Made by a program: the position numbers and the translations under genes. Shown here piece after piece: positions 1 to 10,069 of a stretch of 64,000 nucleotides of DNA. The stretch is from Mixophyes australis. Lineage: Eukaryota; Chordata; Amphibia; Anura; Limnodynastidae. The stretch is from contig JAVHZZ010000008.1 in the NCBI GenBank assembly GCA_036250195.1, forward strand, positions 5,084,934-5,148,933, in the 5' to 3' direction. The notes beneath the pieces are model-generated. The model was not told the DNA's origin. It worked only from the letters and a program-made list of their open reading frames with translations, and searched no databases. Numbering within the stretch: the first letter of the stretch is position 1; each line of letters opens with the position of its first letter.

Positions 1-429
1 GAATTTTATCTCCTTCCTCTAATTTGCAAACTCAAATGTAGCTTTACGAAGGGGAACTACAAAGTTGTGACAACAAAAGTTGCTTCCAGTTTTAAAAACT
101 GTCATTATACAAAGTAGAATTTGATGGTTAACAGACACTGATGTGATTTTACATAATGACGACAGGTCAGCTTTAATAAATACACCCTTTGGTGACAAAC
201 ATATGTTGTAGAAGAACTTAAATATGGAAGATATGAGGTGTATGGTAGTGTGTATTTACACATAGGTATTTATAAGTATAGGACATGATAGAGATATGTA
301 AAAGAGAGGGTGCATGGGTATATAAAGAGGTTTGTAGCTGATAAATCTGTGTATATAAAAAGTAGAAATCCCTGGGGAAAGTGTGTTTACAAAGTGGGAT
401 GTTATTGTGGATGTGTTTTATCACCGACA

Positions 430-2056
430 TGTGTGTGTATGTATATAAAGAAGGGGTGACACGGAGGGAGGTGTGTATATAGGGGAGGGCGTGTCTGGGG
501 TAGATGTATAAGGGAAGATGGTGGGTAGGTGGTCACTGGGCTAGGTGTGTGTATATAGGAGAGGGGGTGTCTGGGGTAGGTATGTTTATATAGGGTAAGG
601 AATGTCATTGGGTTATGTGTGTTTATATAGGAGAGGGGGTGTCTGTGGTAGATGCGTTTATATCGGGGAGGGGCTGTCACTGGGGTAGGTGTGTGCATAT
701 AGGGAAGGGGTGAATCTGGGGTAGGCGAGTGGATATTGGGGAGGGGGTGTCACTGTGATAACTGTGTGTATATAGGGGAGGGGGTGTACTGTGATAACTG
801 TGTGTATATAGGGGAGGGGGTGACACTGGGGTAACTGTGTGTATATAGGGGGGGGGGTGTCACTGTGATAACTGTGTGTATATAGGGGAGGGGGTGTCAC
901 TGTGATAACTGTGTGTATATAGGGGAGGGGGTGACACTGGGGTAACTGTGTGTATATAGGGGAGGGTGTGTCACTGTGATAACTGTGTGTATATAGGGGA
1001 GGGGGTGTCACTGTGATAACTGTGTGTATATAGGGGAGGGGGTGTCACTGTGATAACTGTGTGTATATAGGGGAGGGGGTGTCACTGGGGTAACTGTGTG
1101 TATATAGGGGAGGGGGTGTCACTGTGATAACTGTGTGTATATAGGGGAGGGGGTGTCACTGTGATAACTGTGTGTATATAGGGGAGGGGGTGTCACTGTG
1201 ATAACTGTGTGTATATAGGGGAGGGGGTGTCACTGTGATAACTGTGTGTATATAGGGGAGGGGGTGTCACTGTGATAACTGTGTGTATATAGGGGAGGGG
1301 GTGACACTGGGGTAACTGTGTGTATATAGGGGAGGGGGTGTCCCTGGGGTAGCTCTGTGTATATAAGGGAGGGGGTGTCACTGTGATAACTGTGTGTATA
1401 TAGGTATATAGGGGAGGGGGTGTCACTGTGATAACTGTGTGTATATAGGGGAGGGGGTGACAATGGGGTAACTGTGTGTATATAGGGGAGGGGGTGTCCC
1501 TGGGGTAGCTCTGTGTATATAGGGGAGGGGGTGTCACTGTGATAACTGTGTGTATATAGAGGAGGGGGTGTCACTGAGATAGCTATGTGTATACAGGGAG
1601 GGGGTGTCTGGGGTAGGTGAATAAATATAAGGGAGGGGGTGTATACAGGGAGGGGGTGTCTGGGGTAGGTGAATACATATAGGAGAGGGGGTGTCTGGGG
1701 TAGGCGAGTACATATAGGAGAGGGGGTGACACTGCGGTAGCTGTTTGTATACAGGGGAGGGGGTGTCACTGGGATAGCTGTGTGCATATAGGGGAGGGGG
1801 TGTCACTGTGATGACTGTGTATATAGGGGAGAGGGTGTCACTGGGATAGCTGTGTGTATACAAGGAGGGGGTGTCTGGGGTAGGTGAATACATATAGGGG
1901 AGGGGGTGTCACTGGGATAACTGTGTGTATATAGGGGAGGAGGTGTCACTGGGTTAGCTGTGTGTATATAAGGGAAGGGGTGTCTGGGGTAGGTGAATAC
2001 ATATAGGGGAGGAGGTGTCTGGGGTAGCTGTGTGTATATAGGGGTGTGGGGGTGTC
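430..2056 (+). repeat. G-rich 37-bp minisatellite upstream of MED8
   Basis: A tandem array with a 37-bp unit; successive GGGGAGGGGG blocks start, for example, at 1033 and 1070. The plus strand of a unit reads roughly GGGGAGGGGG-TGTCACTGTG-ATAACTGTGT-GTATATA. The middle (about 740-1560) is nearly homogeneous, while both edges carry diverged or shortened units, giving about 40 units. Each unit has a run of at least four G and a run of at least five G. Minus-strand open frames across it are only readings of the repeat. The first 430 bases of the window lie outside the array and show nothing I recognise. Confidence 0.93.
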
Positions 2057-2183
2057 TGGGGTACCTCCGTGTCAGCTTTCTCCGCCATGTCCCCAGGACT
2101 TCCCCCCACCCCCCTTTCCTTTATCTCCGGTGGGGGGGGGATTGCTCTTCCTTAGTGACACACAGTAATCCCTCCCCTCCAAC

Positions 2184-2273
2184 CCGGAAGTCGTCCATAG
2201 AACCTGGATATAATTATCCGTACACCGGAAGTGCTCCGTCTCCATAGTGACCGGCGGAAGCTGCGGTGCGAGG
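2184..2273 (+). promoter_or_regulatory. MED8 core promoter / 5'UTR with ETS-type sites
   Basis: Two CCGGAAGT motifs lie at 2184-2191 and 2225-2232, and a related GCGGAAG follows near 2254. All are within 90 bases of the MED8 start codon at 2274. No TATA box is visible. This fits a housekeeping promoter of the ETS/GABP class. In mammals MED8 and SZT2 are head to head, so this segment may also serve a leftward gene beyond base 1; that is inference. Confidence 0.6.
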
Positions 2274-2476
2274 ATGCAGGTCTGGTGATTATATGTTATT
2301 ATGTGTTATATCTATAGAATGTCCCCTCCTATAGCGGGTTATTATAATAATACTGTGTTCTGTGCCCCCTCCCTATAATATAACCTGTATATATTGTCAT
2401 ATATATATATATATTTCTGTAATTCTATAGGGTATGCTGTATTACTGTATATAGTACACCCTCCCTGTAATATAAC

Positions 2477-2553
<77 letters not shown>

Positions 2554-5500
2554 TACATACATCTTTTCATTCTATAGAATTTATAGCCCTCTCCCTGTAA
2601 TACAACATGTCCTTACATACACCAATCAGCCTAACAAAATTAATACCACCTGCCTACAATTGTGTAGGTCCCTTTGTGCTGCCAAAACATCTCTGACCAG
2701 TTGAGGCATGGCCTCCACAAGACCTCTGAAGGTGTCCTGTGGTATCTGGCACCAAGAGGTTAGCAGCAGATCCTTTAATTTCTGTAAATTATGAGGTAGG
2801 ACCTCCATGGCTCGGACTTGTGGCAGGGCACATTATCATGCTGAACGAGGCCACTGCCATCATGGAATACAGTTGTCATGAATGGTTGTACTTTGTCTGC
2901 AATGTTTAGGCAGCTGGTACGTGTCAAAGTAACATCCACATGAATGTCAGGACCCAAGGTTTCCCAGCAGAACATTGCCCAGAGCATCACACAGCCTCCT
3001 CCTGCTTGCCCTTTTCCCATAGTGCATCCTGGTCTTTTCCCCAGGTAAATGACGCACCCGTCCGTCCACATGATGTAAAAGAAAACATGATTCAGCAGAC
3101 CAGGCCATGTTCTTTCTTTGCCTCATGGTCCAGTTCTGGTGCTCTCATGCCCATTGTAGGTGCTACCGGCGGTGAGCATGGGCACTGTGACCGGCATTCG
3201 GCTTCCCAGCCCCATATGCCGCAAGTTGCGATGCATTGTGTATTGGGAACACCCCACAAGACCTGCCATTTTGGAGATGCTCTGACTCAGTCATCTAGCC
3301 ATCACAATTTGGCCCTTATCATAGTTACTCAGATCTTTATGCTTGCCATTGTTCCTGCTTCCAACACATCAGCTTCAAGAACTGACTGTTCACTTGCTGC
3401 CTAATATATCCCACCTCTTGACAGGTGCCATTGTAACAAGTTCATCAATGCTATTCACTTTACTTGTCAGTGGTTTTAATCATGATAAACTCGTTCTTCC
3501 TTCAGGTAAGAGATCTATGATGAAAAAGAAAAAAGGGTGCTACATAGTGCAATAAGGTTTTCATTCACAAATCGCAACATAAATGAAAACATCTGTACCA
3601 GACTAAAATCCAATAATGGCATTATAATGCAGTTCACTTTAAAATAATTCAGGTTACCACCATGGATTGAAATTAATCGTCAAGTCCTGCTTCCTCTGTT
3701 CTCAGCTTTGGAATGAATGAATGAAGTGTTAGTATCTGACAACAAACTAACGCGTTTCATCACAGAGGAATTCACCAGGTGAATGGTCTGGCACCCAGTG
3801 CTCAATCTTTAAAAAGTCCTTGATCATTATCCTCCCAATCAATGTGAGTTGGTGGGTAAATGTCAGCCAATCAGGGATTAATGTACGTGATTAGCCCAAA
3901 TAGATATTGGCTTTTTCGAGGCCAGTCGGGAACATCTCAAAAGCAGATTGGTTTGTCTCCCACTGACAAAACATTCAGGTTCCAAGGTGTGTGTCCATTA
4001 ATCCCTGATTGACATTTACACACTTATTTTGATTGGGAGGATAGCGATCAGGGACTATTTAAAGACTGAGCGCTGGCTGCCATACTTCCTGACGAAATCA
4101 GGCCTGACGAAACGCGTTGGTCACGATCAGCACTCGCTTTATTAATTCCACAGCTGAGAAGAAAGGAAGCCGGAGCTGATGGTCGTTCTCCTTCCCTGTT
4201 GGTATCCTTAAGTGTTTTAGAGTACACTATATTAATATGTCGTTATTGGGTTTTATTTTGATACAAATGTTTTCATTTAGTAACTTATGAATTATGTATA
4301 CAGTGACTGATAAAGGGCATGTTATGTTACAAGAAGAGACACTATATACTACAGTATAATATATAGGAGAGAATGACAGTGTACATAGTAACTGAAACCG
4401 TTCCAGAGAAGTCAGAAATAGATAAAGCAGCCAGTAAGAGAACATCTCTATGCGGATGATACACAAATTTATCTATCCTCTCCTGATCTTTCACCATCTG
4501 TGTTGTCTCGCGTTACTGACGGTCTTTCTGCCATTTCATCTTGGATGTCTTCTCGCCAACTCAAACTCAATCTTTCAAAAACTGAATTAATATTCCCACC
4601 CAAGAACAGAAGCTTCCTGCCTGACATTTCTATTTCTGTTGATAACATGACCATAAATCCCACCCCGCAAGCTCGTTGCCTAGGTGTAATCCTTGATTCA
4701 CAACTGTCGTTTATTCCCCACATCAACTCTATATCTAAATCATGTTACATACACCTAAAGAACATTTCCAGAATATGCACATATCTGACACAAGACACCG
4801 CAAAAACATTAATTCATGCGCTCATCATCTCCCGCATCGACTATTGCAATTCCCTCCTTACTGGTGTTCCCAAAGTCAGACTTGAACCCCTACAATCTAT
4901 TTTGCACGCAGCGGCTAGACTGATTTTCCTTACAAACCGTTATTCCTCTGCTGAGCCACTCTGTCAGTCTCTACATTGGCTGCCTGTATTTCAACGAATC
5001 CAATATAAAATTCTTCTACTAACATACAAGGCTGTCAACAAAATTGCACCGACATACATTTCCTCACTTGTCTCGAAATATCTCCCTACTCGACACCTCC
5101 GTTCTGCACAAGATCTACGTCTCTCCTCCACTCTCATCACATCCTCCCATTCTCGGTTACAGGATTTTTTCCGGGCTGCACCTACTTTGTGGAATTCCCT
5201 CCCTCGCACAGTAAGACTTTCCTCTAGTCTTCAAACCTTCAAGCGTTCACTGAAAACCCACCTCTTCAGACAAGGTTATGATATACCTCAACCATCATCT
5301 TAATTTCCCTAGATTACCCTATTGCCATCCTCTACACTGCTAACGCAAGACAACAACCCTCTGACCGACATTGCAACACACGCAGCCCACTCAGTACTTT
5401 TACCTTTGCAGCCTGGCTGGTCCATTGTGTAATATGATGTAGCACATGCCCTTGTGTTTCTAACTCCCATTGCCCTATAGATTGTGAGCTTTCGAGCAGG

Positions 5501-8500
5501 GTTCTCTTACCTCTCTGTCTGTCTGTATGTATTACCCAGTATTGTATTATTAATGTTTGTTCCCAATTGTAAAGCGCTACGGAATTTGCTGGCGCTATAA
5601 AAATAAATGATGATGATGATATGATAACTATCCTATACCTTGGTGGGCAGTGATGTGTAGGATACAGATTAGTGTTGATGGGCTTTTTGTCTTCAAATGC
5701 TCTCCTGTTTATTAGTATCATTTATTTAAAGAATGATTATAGTTTTGGTTTCTATTCATTGTCCCCTGTGTCCTTTTCTCTGCAGCGAGAAGAGAAGCAG
5801 CTGGAAACCAGCCTGGAGACCCTTATTGTTCAAATATCCGACATAAAGAACTCGCTTGCCGGATTCATTTATAAACTGGAAAATGAGTATGAACGCCTGA
5901 CCTGGTGAGCAATAATAGTTTCCACTTCACACCCTACCGTCTTCCATAACTCCATTCTCTGTGATATTTCATACACTGTATCTATAAACCTTCACCCTCA
6001 TGCAAACAGGCATTCATTTTAAGCATTCTTAAAGCCTATTAGCCCCTTTGAGTCTGATAGACCAAAATTGATGTGCGTGAATTGACCTGTACACACGCTT
6101 TCCAACAAGCATTGGCTTCATGTCGATTTTAAACTTGCATGAGCATAAAATCTAATCAAGCTCTAGTATACTATGTTGCAGGGTGACTTGGAGGCATCTT
6201 TGTTAATGTTTCTTTCATCCTGTTAAAGCGATGTGTCTATTTTTAACACCTATGTGTATGAGCGCTAAGAATCGTGGGAATGAGTCATTCTGCGAATGAG
6301 GAATTTCTTTGCATATTTCAAATTACAAGCAAGAATGCAAGAACCTACAATACTTAATTGACAGAGGTAAACTGGAATAGTAACCATAGACCTTTAAAAT
6401 CATCGTTTATGGTGGCCATCATCATTTATTTATATAGCGCCAACATATTCCGTAGCGCTTTACAATTGGGGACAAACATAGTAAACTAATAAACAAACTG
6501 GGTAAAACGGACAAAGAGGTGAGAAGACCGCTGCTCGTAAGCTTACAATCTATGGAGGAAAAGATCAGAACATTTGCTTCACTTGTACAGAACGCAACAA
6601 ATTATTTTACTCTGCAATAAGAGATCTATAAAACATTTTAAATGCTTTTTGTTTTGAGATATTTCAAATACTTTATTAAACATTTATTTTATAAAGTGTC
6701 AATTTATTGTGACTTTACACTGCAACCTACAGTAATACTTTTGTAATTTAAAGTGAGACGACTCTTGAATCTCATGCAGTGTTAGTGTCCATATTTGCAT
6801 AACATTTTGCTATATTTTACTTGTGGAAAAGCTGCCTTGATTAAGCACTACAATCTATATCTATTCGAGATGATCACATGTATTAAAGTTACAATCGCAC
6901 TCGGGCTAATGGTGACCGTAAAAATCTACTAATAATGGCAATTAAAACGAATGTATCTCTTGAGTGTGTTTCCTGTCCTGCAGTCTGTCTCATAAATGCA
7001 TTCTCAGAAACCCTGGTGTCCAGGTTCCTGTTTACTTGTGTTCGCAATTAACCTTTATAAATAATAAAACAATGTACAGAAGAAAAGATAGAGCAATATG
7101 GCAAAGACTCCAGCATTTTCATATCACAGATGTATAATCACAGCTTCCATTGTGTCCATCCTGCAGATTTCTCTTACTGCTTTTTCACACGATCCATCTC
7201 GTAGATGCTCCGATTAATGTTATCTTTTTCGTTTTCAGAGAGATTTCTTCTCAGCTCTACCATAAGATCAGCTCACAACATATCTTGTTGCACCTTTAAT
7301 AGTGTCCATATCATAGACCTATTTTTGTCAGATCTCTGAAATTGTCCATCTCACAGATTTTGTTTTCTTCTTTCATCATGTTTTTCAGAAATGTCTCTTT
7401 GTGGCCTTTCCATTATTCACAGATATCTGTTCACATAGCTTCCATATTGTCTATATTGCAGATGTTTCTTTTATGGAGCTTCCATAGTGACCATCTTGCA
7501 GATATCACTTTATCTTTAGAAATATCTATTCTTCATAATGTCCATCTCACTTGACCTTTCTTCTTGAGGGGACTTACTTTTGTCCATGTTAGACATTTTC
7601 CAGGCTTCCATAACCTTAATCTTCCAGATTCCACCTCTCAGTCCTTCAGTTGTGTCCATCTCATAGATATCTCTTCTCAGACCTTTCATAATCTCTGGTC
7701 CATGATAAAGACATCTCTTCTCCAGGCTTCCATAACCTTAATCTTCCAGATTCCACCTCTCAGTCCTTCAGTTGTGTCCATCTCATAGATATCTCTTCTC
7801 AGACCTTTCATAATCTCTGGTCCATGATAAAGACATCTCTTCTCCAGGCTTCCATAACCTTAATCTTCCAGATTCCACCTCTCAGTCCTTCAGTTGTGTC
7901 CATCTCATAGATATCTCTTCTCAGACCTTTCATAATCTCTGGTCCATGATAAAGACATCTCTTCTCCAGGCTTCCATAACCTTAATCTTCCAGATTCCAC
8001 CTCTCAGACCTTCCACGGTGTCCATCTCACCGATATCTCTCCCTAGGCCATCTGTACTGGACAACTTTGCTCTCCTCTCTGGACAGCTGAACACTCTAAA
8101 TAAAGTGCTAAAAAATGAGAAGACCCCACTGTTGAAAAATCAAGTAATCATCCCCCTTCTCCTGACACCTGATCGAGATGAAGAGATAATGGTAAGTGTG
8201 TGACACACCGTCCCTTCAGGGTGGTCCTGGATCTTTATAAAAGCCTTCACTATAACTCCCTTCAACCTGTGCAGCGCCTGACGGAGGGAAGGGTTCCCGT
8301 CTTCAGTCATGAAGTCGTACCTGATCACTTGAGGACCAAGCCTGACCCTGAAGTGGAAGAACAGGAGAAGCAGCTAAGTACAGAGGCGGCTCGTATCACT
8401 CCTGAGGCGGCCCAGGTAGAGATAATGTTCTGCACATCTTGGACTCTATTAGTAGCCCCTCATTTTCCATTACATGTACTCAGTGGATGTTCCCTTTTCC

Positions 8501-9239
8501 CCAGAAACAAGTGCAGAGTATGAATAAGATGTGCTCCAACCTGCTGGAGAAGCTCATCAAGGAGGACAGGGACTCTGACGTTGCAAGTGAGTGCTGTTAT
8601 AATGTACTTCTTGTGCCCTGTCCGTTATAATGAGAGCCAGGCTTGTGGTCTCCACTTTAATTGCGTTGTTTTGTTTTTAAATATATATATATCTATCAAT
8701 AACTAGTGCTAAAAGCTTTACTGTACAATAACACAGAGTTAGAGATCCAGGTTGTACTCTGATTGTTTGCTAGGAGCATGGATTTGTACTGAAATGTAAC
8801 CTTTGCTTCTGCTGTGTTTCCTTGTTGCAGGTTTGCGGCAGAACAAGCAGACGTATAACCCTGCAGACACGAATGCCCTTGTGGCTGCCGTAGCATTTGG
8901 GAAAGGACTCTCGAACCGTCGCCCTCCAGGACCTGGAGGTCCCATGGGCCCAGGACAGGCTGGGGCTGGTGGGATGTTACAGGGGGCCACTGGTATGCAG
9001 CAGGGGCCCATGTCCCTACCCCAGAACCAGCAGCAGCACATGCCTGGGGCACAGATGGCACAGGCTGGACAGCCAGGTACAAGGCAGATTGTAGCCAACA
9101 TGTCGACATCATTTGGTTTTTTTGTTTTGGTTTTTTGTCTGCTTAAACTAACCTTCTGTTATATCTCCCCACAGGTAAGATGCCCAGCAATATTAAAACC
9201 AACATAAAATCTGCCTCTATGCACCCATATCAGCGATGA
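2274..9239 (+). CDS. MED8: Mediator complex subunit 8 (seven coding exons)
   Basis: Coding exons are 2274-2279 (only Met-Gln), 5786-5904, 8047-8191, 8275-8415, 8505-8586, 8831-9076 and 9175-9239. All introns are GT-AG, all phases agree, and the total is 804 bases (267 aa; human is about 268). MED8 is a nuclear subunit of the Mediator head module, where it contacts MED18/MED20 and helps pass activator signals to RNA polymerase II. Recognised stretches include the N-terminal REEKQLE helix, the [16 protein letters not shown] region, [12 protein letters not shown], the [19 protein letters not shown] block, a Gly/Pro/Gln-rich linker in exon 6, and the invariant-looking end SASMHPYQR. Translation starts at 2274 because Met-Gln joins exon 2 (Arg-Glu-Glu-Lys) exactly as in the mammalian protein. 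Exon 1 codes for two residues only, so a single-frame ORF search misses the start. I see no lesions. Confidence 0.97.
2477..2560. repeat. Compound GT/AT/AC microsatellite in MED8 intron 1
   Basis: A GT run, then a long AT run, then an AC run make a self-complementary compound repeat. Such (GT)n(AT)n(AC)n tracts can fold into a hairpin. Short Tyr-Ile ORFs over it are artefacts. Confidence 0.95.
2610..3490 (-). mobile_element. Degenerate Tc1/mariner-type DNA transposon
   Basis: The minus strand encodes broken pieces of a Tc1-like transposase. One piece around 2775-3071 reads like the part with [22 protein letters not shown], a divergent relative of the usual 'GGGSVMVWG' region, followed by a 'QHDNVPCH' version of the 'QHDNDPKH' motif that holds the second catalytic Asp. 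A further piece at 2626-2808 matches the C-terminal '[17 protein letters not shown]' region. Frames are interrupted, so it is inactive. End sequences near 2612 (accaatcagcct) and 3465 (gtggttttaatcatgat) resemble diverged inverted ends. A sister copy lies at 42.79-43.90 kb. Confidence 0.85.
3570..4290. mobile_element. Foldback (long inverted repeat) element
   Basis: The left arm (about 3570-3900) reappears inverted in the right arm (about 3980-4290). Paired landmarks are ACGCGTTTCATCA with TGACGAAACGCGT, the 'cctcccaatcaa' and 'ttgattgggagg' blocks, and 'aatgaaaacat' with 'atgttttcatt'. Arms are diverged with a short centre. No transposase is seen, so it is a non-autonomous DNA element of unassigned superfamily. 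Confidence 0.7.
4441..5623 (+). mobile_element. 5'-truncated L2-clade LINE with reverse transcriptase C-terminus
   Basis: An open frame from about 4446 to 5303 begins at the reverse-transcriptase catalytic motif ([10 protein letters not shown]) and continues through [57 protein letters not shown] and [11 protein letters not shown] to a stop. This is the usual order of the L2-clade RT C-terminal half. The non-coding 3' end runs to a (TGA)n-like tail at about 5603-5623. The copy is truncated just before the YADD motif. The frame is intact over about 286 codons, so insertion is fairly recent. It lies in MED8 intron 1 in the sense direction. Confidence 0.9.
6418..6562 (-). mobile_element. L2 LINE 3'-end fragment
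   Basis: The reverse complement matches the 3' end of the L2 copy at 5470-5620: an 'agattgtaagct' block, then 'ccaattgtaaagcgctacggaat', then 'tggcgctatataaataaatgatgatg'. Only the untranslated tail is present. It lies in MED8 intron 1. Confidence 0.8.
7601..8046 (+). repeat. 122-bp tandem repeat at the 3' end of MED8 intron 2
   Basis: Units begin with CAGGCTTCCATAACC at 7601, 7723, 7845 and 7967, an exact 122-bp spacing. The first three are almost identical. The fourth diverges and ends at the exon 3 acceptor. Each unit contains a 'catagatatctcttctcag' string that resembles the true acceptor context (ccgatatctctccctag at 8030-8046). Upstream (about 7130-7590) are older, shorter degenerate repeats of the same 'tccat...cagat.tct' theme. 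Confidence 0.93.
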
Positions 9240-9525
9240 ACCCTCCTGCCACTTGTACAAAGGCTGTCAGACTGTGTTACCCATTTGCATATTTACATGT
9301 CCACTCAGGGCAATGCAAGGAGGGCGCGCAACGGAGCATTTACCCTGTGCTGCTTTCAGAGTTCTTGTGATCCTTATAGGCATCAATAATCTCTGTTTAA
9401 AGAACAATACACTGCCGACATCTACAGCTATCGTGTTCTGCTCTGTGACCTTTCACTATATAAAGACTTTTCTTTTCCACGTGTCTAAATTGTTTAAATG
9501 CAAATAAATTGCTTTAAAATGTGAA
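9240..9525 (+). other. MED8: MED8 3'UTR with polyadenylation signal
   Basis: The sequence after the stop codon runs to an AATAAA at 9503-9508, and cleavage is expected about 15-25 bases further on. A downstream A-run (about 9551-9563) could be internal A-rich DNA. No other feature interrupts this stretch. Confidence 0.7.
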
Positions 9526-9669
9526 TTAGGAAAGCTATTTAGCAAGTTATTAAAAAAAAAAAAGTAGAACAATATTTATTGTCCTAAATAATAGCTATAA
9601 TAACTGCTTAACTTGTTGTAGTCCTCTACCTTTTCAGTTGGAAAATCCTCAGAAGGTTATTACTATATT

Positions 9670-9966
9670 ATCATCATCATCATTTATTTATATAGCGCCA
9701 CTAATTCTGTAGCGCTGTACAGAGAACTCACTCCAGTCCCTGCCCCATTGGAGCTTACAGTCTAAATTCCCTAACATACACACACACATTCACACACACA
9801 CACAGACAGACAACACAGACTAGGGTCAATTTTTGTTAGCAGCCAATTAACCTACCAGTATGTGTTTGGAGTGTGGGAGGAAACCGGAGCACCCGGAGGA
9901 AACCCACGCAAACACGGGGAGAACATACAAACTGCTCACAGATAAGGCCATGGTCGGGAATTGAAA
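9670..9966 (-). mobile_element. tRNA-headed SINE with L2-like tail (nearly full body)
   Basis: Read on the minus strand it contains 'gtttgcgtgggtttcctccgggtgctccggtttcctcccacactcc', the 'taggttaattggct' block, 'gactgtaagctccaatgggg', and a tail 'cgctatataaataaatgatgatgatgat'. The tRNA-like head is lost beyond about 9966. It shares its family with copies at 14.4, 15.0, 15.75, 35.4, 41.9 and 56.7 kb. Confidence 0.85.
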
Positions 9967-10069
9967 TTTCATATAGCCCCCTCACCTATGCAGTATGTTA
10001 TCGTATGTATGACCCATACCAATCTCATGAAATGTAATTATATACTTTTGTATATTTGACATACAAAAC

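Noticed and set aside
430..1990. Several overlapping minus-strand ORFs rich in Pro, Tyr and Thr
   Set aside because: They are readings of the 37-bp minisatellite with no conserved start, splice or family feature.
2394..2704. Tyr-Ile repeat ORFs on both strands
   Set aside because: Translation of the GT/AT/AC microsatellite.
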